NCBI GenBank assembly: GCA_965227645.1
Contig: OZ245773.1
Coordinates: forward strand, 5,332,001 to 5,396,000
Length of the DNA stretch: 64,000 bases
DNA from: Flavimaribacter sp024343425
Lineage (GTDB): Bacteria > Pseudomonadota > Alphaproteobacteria > Rhizobiales > Rhizobiaceae
Direction: 5' to 3'
The notes beneath the pieces are model-generated. The model saw only the letters and a program-made list of their open reading frames with translations. It did not search any database and was not told the DNA's origin. Below are positions 54,689-62,862 of this stretch, piece after piece. Position 1 is the stretch's first letter. The number at the start of each line of letters is the position of its first letter. The position numbers and the translations under genes are program-made.

Positions 54689-55672
54689 TCAGGACGGTTC
54701 GTCGGGGTTGATCGGCACCTCGAACGATCCGTCCTTGATGGCCTGGCGCTTGGCTTCCATTGTGGCGATGGCGTCCGGCGGCAGCTTTTCGCTGACGAAG
54801 ATAATGTCATTGCCGCCATACTTCATGAAGGAAAACTCGGTGTAATCCTTGCCGACGGGCTTGCCTGCCTTGATATCGGCGACGATCGCCTCAATGGTCG
54901 GGCGATAGTTCCAGATGGCGTTTGCGAAGACCGTGTCGGGATACCGCTCGGTGTAGTCGATCAGCGAGCCCACGGCGAGCACGCCGCGTTCCTTGGCGCC
55001 GTCGGCCGTGCCGATGCGTTCGCCAAAGATGATGTCGGCGCCGGCGTCGATCTGTGCAATCGCGGCTTCCTTGGCTTTCGGCGGGTCAAACCAGGTGCCG
55101 ATGAAGGCGTTCAGGAACTCGGCGTTCGGATTGACCTCGCTGACGCCGTCGCGGAAGGCGTTGATCAGCAGATTGACTTCCGGAATCGGATAACCGCCCA
55201 CCGAACCGAATTTGTTGGTCTCGCTGATCGATCCGGCGAGCATGCCGGCAAGATAGGCGGCTTCGTGGTTGCGCGTGCCGAAGACGCCGAAATTGTCGCC
55301 GGACGGGCCGCCGGACGATCCCATCAGGAAGGCGACTTCAGGATAGTCCTGGGCGACTTGGCGCGCCTCGTTCTCAACGGCGTAGGATTCGCCCCAGATC
55401 AGGTCCACGCCCTGTTCGGCGTATTCGCGCATGGCGCGGGCGTAATCGGTGCCGGACACGCCTTCGGACCAGACGTACTCGATCAGACCGTCATCGGCGG
55501 CCGACTGCAGCGCTTCGTGGATGCGCGAGTTCCAGGCGTTCTCAACCGGCGAGGCATGGATTCCGGCGACCTTGATCTTGTCGTCGGCCATGGACGCTGC
55601 GCCCAGAGCCGGCAGAAGGCTTACTGCCGCCACGACGGTGATGAAGCGACGGCGTGAGAAGAGTTTGAACAT
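54689..55672 (-). CDS. BMP-family substrate-binding protein
   Basis: Periplasmic binding protein of the basic-membrane-protein (PnrA/Med) type, which usually binds nucleosides. The 327-residue precursor has a twin-arginine-like or Sec signal (MFKLFSRRRFITVVAAVSLLP...) ending near SMADD. Body motifs are WSEGVSGTDYARAMREYAEQ, FGTRNHEAAYLAGMLAG and FGSVGGYPIPEVN. ATG 55672 is preceded by AGGGGAA. First gene of the five-gene operon; the purine-stacking residues cannot be judged by eye. Confidence 0.92.
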   Translation of the reverse strand: MFKLFSRRRFITVVAAVSLLPALGAASMADDKIKVAGIHASPVENAWNSRIHEALQSAADDGLIEYVWSEGVSGTDYARAMREYAEQGVDLIWGESYAVENEARQVAQDYPEVAFLMGSSGGPSGDNFGVFGTRNHEAAYLAGMLAGSISETNKFGSVGGYPIPEVNLLINAFRDGVSEVNPNAEFLNAFIGTWFDPPKAKEAAIAQIDAGADIIFGERIGTADGAKERGVLAVGSLIDYTERYPDTVFANAIWNYRPTIEAIVADIKAGKPVGKDYTEFSFMKYGGNDIIFVSEKLPPDAIATMEAKRQAIKDGSFEVPINPDEPS

Positions 55673-55882
55673 TTTCGGTTCCCCTAAAGAGTTCATTATA
55701 TCGGCGCAGACGGGTATCTTCAGCCGATCTTGTTTTGCTGTACCGCACAATTTAGACGGCGGGCCAAATTCTTTGTCAATAGGGCGCGATTATTCTTGAG
55801 TGATCGAAAACAGGATTGTTTTGGAAGCAGTTGCATCGATCATGTGATAATCTCCGGGGCGCGCGAGTGGAGGACCTGATTG

Positions 55883-57031
55883 ATGTCTGTGCGTGGAACC
55901 CGCATTCTGGTCGGAACGAACAAGGGCGCCTTTCTGGTCGCCGGCGAAACTGACCGATGGACAGTCAAAGGGCCCTTCTGTGACGGCTGGTCTATCAATC
56001 ACATTATCGGCGACGCGGACACGGACACGATTTGGGCCGGAGGCGGCGGCGACTGGCACGGCGCGGGCGTCTGGCGCTCCGGCGACGGCGGAGAAAGCTG
56101 GGATCTCACGCGCCTGACATCCGGCCAGATGGATGCGTGGGCCGCGCAGGACGCCGATTTCGCCGCCATGATCGGCTGGACGGATACGCCATTGCCCTTC
56201 GGCGACGCGTTTTCGCAGATCTGGTCGCTCGGGTTTGCGCATGGAAAACTGTACGCAGGCGCAAAGCCGGCGAACCTGCTTGCCAGCCATGATGGCGGCG
56301 CCACCTTCGAGCGCCTGCAGGGGCTGAACGATCACCCGTCGGCGGAGAGCTGGAACCCCGGCGGCGCCGGTCTTGTGTTGCACACGATCGTGTCCGACCC
56401 ATCCGATCCGGAAAAGATGTGGATCGGCATTTCGGCTGCGGGCGTCTTCGCCACAGAGGATGGCGGAAAAAACTGGGAGCGCCGCAACCGGCTGTCCAAT
56501 CTCGGCGCATGCGCGGATCACGACCACCCGGCGGGGCCCCGCGACGGTGAAATCGGGCATTGTGTCCACAACATGATGCGCGCGCCGGGAGAGGGCGATC
56601 TGCTCTACCAGCAAAATCATCACGGCGTGTGGCGCTCTGGCGATGGCGGGCGAAGCTGGGACGACATCACAGCAGGCCTGCCGTCAACATTCGGCTTTCC
56701 AATCTGCGTGCATCCACGAAACGCGCAAACGATCTGGACGCTACCGCTGAACGGAGACAGCGCCGGACGTTTTCCGCCAAACGCTGCGGCCGCAGTCTGG
56801 CGTTCAAGAGACGGCGGGCAAAGCTGGGAAGACATGCGCGCCGGACTGCCGCAGGAAAGCTGCTACTTCACCGTTCTGCGTCAGGCGATGGCGCGAGATG
56901 AGGCCGATCCCGTGGGCGTCTATTTCGGGACCAACAGCGGCTCGGTCTTCGCCAGTCTTGACGAAGGGGATACGTGGGAAGAAATCGCGCGGCATTTGCC
57001 GACAATCCTTTCCATCGAGGCGATGGGCTGA
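55883..57031 (+). CDS. Asp-box (BNR/sortilin-like) beta-propeller protein
   Basis: A 382-residue protein without signal peptide built from about six Asp-box repeats of the form S-x-D-x-G-x-x-W/F: SGDGGESW, SHDGGATF, TEDGGKNW, SGDGGRSW, SRDGGQSW, SLDEGDTW. Such repeats form six- or seven-bladed propellers found in sialidases, VPS10/sortilin and photosystem-assembly factors. Here sialidase catalytic residues are not obvious. ATG 55883 has GGAGGA at 55869-55874; a TTG at 55880 is also possible. A LysM protein gene follows. Confidence 0.8.
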   Translation: MSVRGTRILVGTNKGAFLVAGETDRWTVKGPFCDGWSINHIIGDADTDTIWAGGGGDWHGAGVWRSGDGGESWDLTRLTSGQMDAWAAQDADFAAMIGWTDTPLPFGDAFSQIWSLGFAHGKLYAGAKPANLLASHDGGATFERLQGLNDHPSAESWNPGGAGLVLHTIVSDPSDPEKMWIGISAAGVFATEDGGKNWERRNRLSNLGACADHDHPAGPRDGEIGHCVHNMMRAPGEGDLLYQQNHHGVWRSGDGGRSWDDITAGLPSTFGFPICVHPRNAQTIWTLPLNGDSAGRFPPNAAAAVWRSRDGGQSWEDMRAGLPQESCYFTVLRQAMARDEADPVGVYFGTNSGSVFASLDEGDTWEEIARHLPTILSIEAMG

Positions 57032-57125
57032 CGACTCTGTCGCCCTGCAACCCAAAGTGATTGGCCCTATACAATCGTGGCGTGTAGTCTGGGCGCCTTG
57101 GAGCGGCAGATGGGGAGGACGCGCC

Positions 57126-57614
57126 ATGGCCGGCAATATCGACATCCAGCAGCCACAGCCTTTCGATCTCGTGGGGAGCACCATCCTGATTTCAGGCAAC
57201 GCGGCCGCTTTCGAGGGGACGCTGACAATTCGCGTCAGCGAGGGTCACGACGAATATTCCTCCTTCACCAATGTAGGATCGCTGGCGCTTCGCCAGTTCC
57301 AGGGCGAAATCACGATCCCGGACAATCCGGGCTTCCAGTTGTCGCGGCTGTTCCTGACGCTCGCCGACGACACCGGCAACGAAAACGGGCCGTCGGTCAT
57401 CATTCCCGTTCTCTTCGGACCGAAAATTGTTCCCGGGTACACGGGCTATCGCAACTACACCGTCAAATCCGGCGATACGCTGACGAAGATCGCACGCGCC
57501 GAATACGGCAATGACGACTTCCAGCCGATCGTCGAGGCAAACCAGCACTTCATCAGCGACCCGGATCTGATTTTCGTGGGACAGGTGCTGCGCGTGCCGC
57601 GCAACGACACCTGA
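57126..57614 (+). CDS. Gmad2-LysM domain protein
   Basis: A 162-residue protein: residues ~1-100 match the Gmad2 immunoglobulin-like domain (QQPQPFDLVGSTILISGNAA; LRQFQGEITIP), and the C-terminal ~50 residues are a LysM domain (YTVKSGDTLTKIARAEYGND; DLIFVGQVLRVP). No signal peptide is visible from the ATG at 57126, which has GGGGAGGA eight bases upstream. A LysM protein without export signal is odd; it may be exported by another route or bind intracellularly, as YgaU-type potassium-binding proteins do. Confidence 0.82.
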   Translation: MAGNIDIQQPQPFDLVGSTILISGNAAAFEGTLTIRVSEGHDEYSSFTNVGSLALRQFQGEITIPDNPGFQLSRLFLTLADDTGNENGPSVIIPVLFGPKIVPGYTGYRNYTVKSGDTLTKIARAEYGNDDFQPIVEANQHFISDPDLIFVGQVLRVPRNDT

Positions 57615-57757
57615 TCATTTCCGGCATACAGTCCATCCGACTAAGTAACGTGACATTGGGCGGTCTTTTACAAGGCGGTCTGTTTGGGTAATGCTGTTTC
57701 CCGAAGCGTGGGCGCGTTTGGACCTCCATGATCCGATCGCAGCGGGGACGGCTGGCA

Positions 57758-58288
57758 ATGACGATAACACCGACTGATGCGGACTGGCTCATCAGAGCGG
57801 CCGGACCGGACGACCAGTCCGCGATCAGCGCCCTGGTGCGGTCGGAGCGGCTGTTTCCCTATGGGCTCGGCTGGCGGACCTTTGTCGTGGCCGAGGCGGG
57901 CGAGAGGATTGTCGGCGCGGCGCAGATCCGCAATCATCGCGACAGCGCGCGTGAACTCGGATCGCTGGTGGTGACGCCGGGCTGGCGCAATCGCGGCGTC
58001 GCGGAGGCGATGATCGAAGCGCTGCTGGTCGGCGAAACAGGTCCGGTGCACCTTGTCACCGCCGCCGAGCGGGCCCCACGCTTCACGCGTTTCGGTTTCG
58101 AGAAAATCAGTGTCTCACAGGCGCCGGGCGGGTTGCAGCGGCATTTCTGGCTCGGGCAAATCGGCGGCGGGTTGTCGCGGCTATTCAGCCTTCGGCGCCC
58201 GAGGTCGATGGTGGTGATGCGCCGGGACGGCGATGCTTCTTCTCCTTCAGCGAATCCATCGCCCAACCGACGGAGAAGCCGTGCATGA
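57758..58288 (+). CDS. GNAT-family N-acetyltransferase
   Basis: A 176-residue acetyltransferase with the GNAT core LGSLVVTPGWRNRGVAEAMIEAL (acetyl-CoA binding Q/RxxGxG/A as RNRGVA). It resembles the short ArgA/Yhb-type acetyltransferases. Start uncertain: ATG 57758 (GGGGACGG upstream) or ATG 57728. The last 104 bases overlap the 3' end of the antiporter gene on the other strand, so its basic tail (RRPRSMVVMRR...) is either real or a late stop. Confidence 0.72.
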   Translation: MTITPTDADWLIRAAGPDDQSAISALVRSERLFPYGLGWRTFVVAEAGERIVGAAQIRNHRDSARELGSLVVTPGWRNRGVAEAMIEALLVGETGPVHLVTAAERAPRFTRFGFEKISVSQAPGGLQRHFWLGQIGGGLSRLFSLRRPRSMVVMRRDGDASSPSANPSPNRRRSRA

Positions 58289-59480
58289 TGGTGGACAGCA
58301 AAATGACCAGTCCGACGAGCGCCCAAAGCGCGTTCTCGTTGACAAACTCCATGTTCTTGCCAGCGTAGCACAGATAGTAGATCGAACCGACGCCGCGCAC
58401 GCCGTAGACCGAAATCACCCACCGGTCGCGGTGGGGCAGGTCGGTTCCGAGAAGTCCGATCCAGCCGGACAGCGGGCGAATGATCAAGAGCAGCACCACG
58501 GCGACGGCGATCTGCGTCCATGTTAGATCGGCGAAGAGCAGCGGCAGGACGCTGCCGAGCGCGATCAGCAACAAGGCGGTGAGCGCGTGTTCGATCGATT
58601 CGGAAAAATCGTGCAGGCGCCGGTGGAAATGGTGGTCTTCCTCGATCCGACGCAGGGTCAGGCCCAGAATGGCGACGGCGATGAAGCCGTAGCCCTCGAT
58701 CATCTCGGTGGAACCGTAGCACAACAGCACGCCGGCGAGGGCGATCACGCCGGACCCGGTCTCGGCCAGGATCGATCCCCGCGGCACGACGAAGAGGATG
58801 TAGCCGAGCGCCTTCGCGCCGAGCCAGCCCATGACGACGCCGGCTGCGATCCGGTAGACGACGTCGATGGCGAACCATTCGATCCCCCATACGGACGGCT
58901 GAAGACCGGCGGCGGCGACGATCAGCCCGAGATAGACGAAGGGAAAAGCGAGCCCGTCATTGAGGCCGGCCTCGGTGGTGAGCGTGAAGCGCACCGGGTG
59001 TTCGGCGCCCTCATGCGGCGGACCGACCTGAACGTCCGACGCAAGCACGGGATCGGTTGGCGCAAGCACAGCGCCAAGCAGGATCGCGCCGGCGGCGGTC
59101 AGGCCGACAAAGCCGACGCCGAGAAAGGCGACGGCGAAAATCGTGAGCGGCATGGCGATCGCCAGCATGCGAAAGGTCGGGATCCATTTTCGCCAGGCGC
59201 CGATCCTGTCGATGCGCATGCCGGCGCCGAACAGCGCGATGATGACGGTGAGTTCGCTGACCAGTTCCCATGGAAGCGGCGTCTGGCGCGGATCGGGGAT
59301 CGCCGGCAGGCCGGGGATGAGCAGGCTGGCGGCCGCGCCGAACATAATCATCAGCGGAGCGGCGGCTGGTTCCCGCGTCGAGACGAGGCGTGGCAGCCAG
59401 CGCGCCAGGATAACGATGACGCCGATGACGGCGAGCGCGAGGTGGTAGGGTTCGAGGGCGAAAAATTCGTGATTCTTCAT
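58185..59480 (-). CDS. Cation:proton antiporter, CPA1 (NhaP) type
   Basis: Inner-membrane Na+(K+)/H+ exchanger of 431 residues with about 12 hydrophobic segments. CPA1 active-site features are visible: APTDPVLASDVQVG and the transport motif TTEAGLNDGLAFPFVY (the N-D pair). The C-terminal tail is short and charged (LKEKKHRRPGASPP...). It is the only gene of its unit; role in pH and salt homeostasis fits a marine or saline-tolerant organism. Confidence 0.92.
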   Translation of the reverse strand: MKNHEFFALEPYHLALAVIGVIVILARWLPRLVSTREPAAAPLMIMFGAAASLLIPGLPAIPDPRQTPLPWELVSELTVIIALFGAGMRIDRIGAWRKWIPTFRMLAIAMPLTIFAVAFLGVGFVGLTAAGAILLGAVLAPTDPVLASDVQVGPPHEGAEHPVRFTLTTEAGLNDGLAFPFVYLGLIVAAAGLQPSVWGIEWFAIDVVYRIAAGVVMGWLGAKALGYILFVVPRGSILAETGSGVIALAGVLLCYGSTEMIEGYGFIAVAILGLTLRRIEEDHHFHRRLHDFSESIEHALTALLLIALGSVLPLLFADLTWTQIAVAVVLLLIIRPLSGWIGLLGTDLPHRDRWVISVYGVRGVGSIYYLCYAGKNMEFVNENALWALVGLVILLSTIMHGFSVGWAMDSLKEKKHRRPGASPPSTSGAEG

Positions 59481-59559
59481 TCAGTCTTTCAGTGCGTGTG
59501 AAGGGGCGCAACGCCCATCGCCCCTCTGATCAACGCGTGAAGACTGAATTGGTTGCAGG

Positions 59560-60369
59560 TCAGTCGAGCAGGCCGCCCGGCGAAAACAGGTCGGCGATCA
59601 GCGTGTCGCGCGCGCGGAAGCCGGGAGGCGTCTTCTGGCGCGCGCTGTCCTGGATCAGCCGGGCAAACGCCACCGTTCGGCCGTCGCGCGAAGCCCAGCC
59701 GACGAACCAGCCGAAAGGCGTTCCCCGCACGACATTGCCGTCAGGTCCGCGCGGCAGACCGGCGCCGGTCTTGCCATAAAGCCGCCATCCGCTCTGTTGC
59801 AGGCCGTGATCCATGATCGCGGCAGTGTTTTCGACGGCGGACGCCTTGACCGGCAGCCGCCCGCTGACGAGATTGCGCAGGAAGGCGATCTGTTCGTCCG
59901 GCGCGATCTGCAGCGATGAGCTGAGCCAGGCGTGTGTCAGTCCGTTGTTCTTGCCCGGATCGCCGGACAGGTCGCGATTGCCGTAGCCGAAGGCGTCGAC
60001 ATAGGACTGGAAGCGCTCCGGGCCCAGCCTTTCTGTAATCTGCTGCGAATACCAGACGACGGAATATTGCATCCAGCGGGCGGGCGTCGCGGGTTCGCGC
60101 CACTCCGGCCGCCAGTCGATATAACCTTCCTGAAAGGGGAGTTCCGGCTCTTCAGGCGACTGCAGGACGCCGCTGTCGAAGCCCATCAGGGCGATGGCGA
60201 TCTTGAAGGTCGAGGCCGGCGACATCCGGCCTGCGCAATCGCCCTCGCGCGCCAGTTCGGCGCTGCTGTCCACCTCCACCACGAGGGTGCAGATCGTGCG
60301 TGTTTGAGCCTGGCCTGGCTCGACAGCGCAAAGAAACAGGGCAAGGCTTGAGAGGGCAAGACGCACCAT
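59560..60369 (-). CDS. Class D beta-lactamase (OXA-like)
   Basis: Periplasmic serine beta-lactamase of 269 residues with a signal peptide (about 1-22). All class D motifs are present at the right spacing: Ser53-Thr-Phe-Lys56 (carbamylated Lys), Ser103-Val-Val105, Tyr129-Gly-Asn131, Trp148 and Lys200-Thr-Gly202. It thus looks catalytically competent. Composition and codon use match the neighbours, and no integron or insertion sequence is near, so it appears to be a resident chromosomal gene rather than a recent import. Confidence 0.93.
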   Translation of the reverse strand: MVRLALSSLALFLCAVEPGQAQTRTICTLVVEVDSSAELAREGDCAGRMSPASTFKIAIALMGFDSGVLQSPEEPELPFQEGYIDWRPEWREPATPARWMQYSVVWYSQQITERLGPERFQSYVDAFGYGNRDLSGDPGKNNGLTHAWLSSSLQIAPDEQIAFLRNLVSGRLPVKASAVENTAAIMDHGLQQSGWRLYGKTGAGLPRGPDGNVVRGTPFGWFVGWASRDGRTVAFARLIQDSARQKTPPGFRARDTLIADLFSPGGLLD

Positions 60370-60510
60370 GATGGTTCTCCTTTCCTGGCGGGCCGGACCA
60401 TCGGAGATTCGGCCTCTGGCGTCAATCTTGCCGCCGAAAGTTGCGAAAACCGGAAATACTGCCCGCTGTAGTGGAGTTTCGCAGGAAATATAAACAACCC
60501 CTTGTGACTA

Positions 60511-60527
60511 CTGTCACCGAACTGTAG
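60511..60527 (+). promoter_or_regulatory. Pho box (PhoB-binding site) upstream of ugpB
   Basis: CTGTCACCGAACTGTAG: two CTGT repeats 11 bp apart, as in the PhoB consensus. It lies 65 bp before the ugpB ATG. Glycerol-3-phosphate uptake is a classic phosphate-starvation function, which makes this motif credible although the second repeat is imperfect. Confidence 0.72.
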
Positions 60528-60591
60528 TTTTTCAGACGTAGGAGGAGCGGACCTTGCGAAATAGGTTCGTGATACAACAGGGAGAATTCCT

Positions 60592-61905
60592 ATGAAGAAA
60601 CTGATCCTGTCGGCGATGCTTGCAAGCTCCGCCGCCGCGTTGCCGATGCCCGCCATGGCGGCGACCGAAATCGAATTCTGGCATGCCTTTACCGGACGCC
60701 TCGGCGAACTGGTGGCCGAACAGGTCGAGACCTTCAACAACAGCCAGGACGACTATGTGGTCGTCGCCTCGCACAAGGGCAATTACTCCGAAACGCTGAA
60801 CGCCGGCATCGCCGCCTTCCGCGCCGGTGAGCAGCCCGATATCCTGATGGTCTTCGAGGTCGGCACGGCGACGATGATGGGCGCCAAGGGCGCGGTCAAG
60901 CCGGTCTACGAGGTGATGGCGGAAGCCGGCGCCGATTTCGATCCCGACGCCTATATCGGCGCGGTGAAGGGCTACTACACCACGACCGACGGCGAAATGC
61001 TGTCGCTGCCGTTCAACTCCTCGACGCCGGTTCTCTGGGTCAACAAGGACGCGCTGAAGGAAGCCGGCATCGACCCCGACGTCGATCTCTCCACCTGGGA
61101 GAAGGTCGGCGACGTGCTGGACACGCTGAAGGCGGCTGGTCACGAGTGCCCGCTGACGACGGCCTGGCAGAGCTGGATCCATCTCGAAAACCTGTCGGCC
61201 TATCACAACGTGCCTTTCGCCACGCAGGACAACGGCTTCGCCGGCCTGGATACGGAACTGGCGTTCAACAGCCCGCTGCAGGTCAAGCACATCCAGACGA
61301 TGGGCGACTGGGCCAAGGACGGCAAGTTCGTCTACAAGGGCCGCCGCAACGAAGGCGGCGCTGACTTCCGCTCCGGCGGCTGCGCGCTGTTTACCGAAAG
61401 CTCGGCCGGCTATGCGGGCATCAGCTCGGAAGCCGAATTCGACTTCGCCGTTCGCCCGCTGCCCTACTGGTCGGACGCCGAAGGAGCGCCGCAGAACACG
61501 ATCATCGGCGGCGCTTCGCTGTGGGTGATGGAAGGCCAGGACCCGGCGGAGTACGAAGCCGTCGCCGCTTTCCTGAACTTCCTGTCGTCCACCGACATCC
61601 AGGCCAAGTGGCACCAGGACACCGGCTACCTGCCGATCACCAAGGCCGCCGGCGAAAAGACCAGGGCGGACGGTTTCTATGACGCCAATCCGGGCACCGA
61701 CATCGCGGTGATCCAGATGACGGCGAACGAGCCGACCGCCAATTCGAAGGGCCTGCGTCTCGGCTCCTTCGACCAGATCCGCGGCATCATCGACGAGGAA
61801 CTGGAAGGCGTATGGTCGGGCGACAAGGACGCCCAGGCGGCGCTCGACAGCGCGGTGGATCGCGGCAACCAGCTGCTTCGCCGTTTCGAGCAGGCCAACA
61901 ACTGA
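60592..61905 (+). CDS. ugpB: sn-glycerol-3-phosphate-binding protein UgpB
   Basis: Periplasmic binding protein for glycerol-3-phosphate and glycerophosphodiesters. The 437-residue precursor has a signal peptide ending PAMAATE; the mature part starts EIEFWHAFTGRLGELVAEQVE and contains NNSQDDYVVVASHKGNY, GQDPAEYEAVAAFLNFLSS and WHQDTGYLPITKAA, all diagnostic for UgpB. First gene of ugpBAEC, behind the Pho box, with GGGAG as ribosome site. The long open frame on the opposite strand is a composition effect. Confidence 0.96.
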   Translation: MKKLILSAMLASSAAALPMPAMAATEIEFWHAFTGRLGELVAEQVETFNNSQDDYVVVASHKGNYSETLNAGIAAFRAGEQPDILMVFEVGTATMMGAKGAVKPVYEVMAEAGADFDPDAYIGAVKGYYTTTDGEMLSLPFNSSTPVLWVNKDALKEAGIDPDVDLSTWEKVGDVLDTLKAAGHECPLTTAWQSWIHLENLSAYHNVPFATQDNGFAGLDTELAFNSPLQVKHIQTMGDWAKDGKFVYKGRRNEGGADFRSGGCALFTESSAGYAGISSEAEFDFAVRPLPYWSDAEGAPQNTIIGGASLWVMEGQDPAEYEAVAAFLNFLSSTDIQAKWHQDTGYLPITKAAGEKTRADGFYDANPGTDIAVIQMTANEPTANSKGLRLGSFDQIRGIIDEELEGVWSGDKDAQAALDSAVDRGNQLLRRFEQANN

Positions 61906-61919
61906 TAAAACAGACATGC

Positions 61920-61947
61920 TTCCGGCGGCGACAGATCGCCGCCGGAA
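61920..61947 (+). other. Perfect intercistronic hairpin between ugpB and ugpA
   Basis: A 12-bp perfect stem (TTCCGGCGGCGA / TCGCCGCCGGAA) with a CAGA loop, 15 bp after ugpB and 34 bp before ugpA, without T-tract. Such hairpins protect the upstream message from 3' decay and cause the binding protein to be made in excess over the permeases. Confidence 0.8.
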
Positions 61948-61980
61948 ACTGACCGGACCGGATCGGGGGACGACGAGGCG

Positions 61981-62862
61981 ATGGAAAAGCGGGTGACCTT
62001 CAGGGGATGGACGCTGCCGCTCATCCTGATCTTCCCGCAAGTCCTGATCTCCGCAGTCTTCTTCTTCTATCCGGCGGGCGAGGCGATCTGGCAGTCGCTG
62101 TTCATTCCGGACCCTTTCGGCCTGTCGGCGCAATTCGTCGGCCTCGGCAATTTCGAATTCCTGTTCTCCGACAAATATTACCGCGCCTCCTTCGTCACGA
62201 CGGCGATCTTCTCGACGCTGGTGACGCTCGTTTCCATGGTTCCGGCGCTGTTTCTCGCCGTGCTCGCCGACCGGCTGGTCAAGGGCGCGACGACCTATCG
62301 CACGCTGCTGATCTGGCCTTACGCGGTGGCGCCGGCCGTGGCCGGCGTTTTGTGGCTCTTCATGTTCAACACGCGCGTCGGCGTCGTTTCCTGGTATCTC
62401 AGCCAGCTCGGCTACGACTGGAACCACGTGCTCGACCAGACCGAGGCGATGGGGCTGGTGGTGCTTGCTTCCTCCTGGGGACGCATTAGCTACAATTTCC
62501 TCTTCTTCTTCGCCGCGCTTCAATCCGTGCCGCGCTCGGTGATCGAGGCGGCGGCGATCGACGGCGCGCATTTCTGGCGGCGTTTCTTCACGATCGTGCT
62601 GCCGCTGATTTCGCCGACGACCTTCTTCCTGCTGGTGGTCAATGTGGTCTACGCCTTCTTCGAGACTTTCGGCGTGATCCACACGATCACCGGCGGCGGA
62701 CCGCAGCAGGCGACGACGATCCTCGTCTACAAGGTCTATGCGGACGGCTTCGTCGGCCAGGATCTGGGATCCTCGGCCGCGCAGTCGGTGGTCCTGCTTC
62801 TCGTCGTCGGGGCGCTGACGGTGCTGCAGTTCAAATATGTCGAGCGGAGGGTGCACTATTGA
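61981..62862 (+). CDS. ugpA: sn-glycerol-3-phosphate ABC permease UgpA
   Basis: Inner-membrane permease of 293 residues with six predicted membrane helices. The EAA loop is EAAAIDGAHFWRRFFTIVLPLISPTTFF, and the early PQVLISAVFFFYPAGEAIWQS is typical of UgpA. Its TGA overlaps the TTG start of ugpE, consistent with coupled synthesis of the heterodimer. Confidence 0.95.
   Translation: MEKRVTFRGWTLPLILIFPQVLISAVFFFYPAGEAIWQSLFIPDPFGLSAQFVGLGNFEFLFSDKYYRASFVTTAIFSTLVTLVSMVPALFLAVLADRLVKGATTYRTLLIWPYAVAPAVAGVLWLFMFNTRVGVVSWYLSQLGYDWNHVLDQTEAMGLVVLASSWGRISYNFLFFFAALQSVPRSVIEAAAIDGAHFWRRFFTIVLPLISPTTFFLLVVNVVYAFFETFGVIHTITGGGPQQATTILVYKVYADGFVGQDLGSSAAQSVVLLLVVGALTVLQFKYVERRVHY

Noticed and set aside
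60532..62856. A very long open frame (about 774 codons) on the minus strand opposite ugpB and ugpA
   Set aside because: Its product is low-complexity and rich in Arg, Glu, Asp, Gln and His, as expected from the antisense of GC-biased codons; ugpB and ugpA on the plus strand have clear family signatures.
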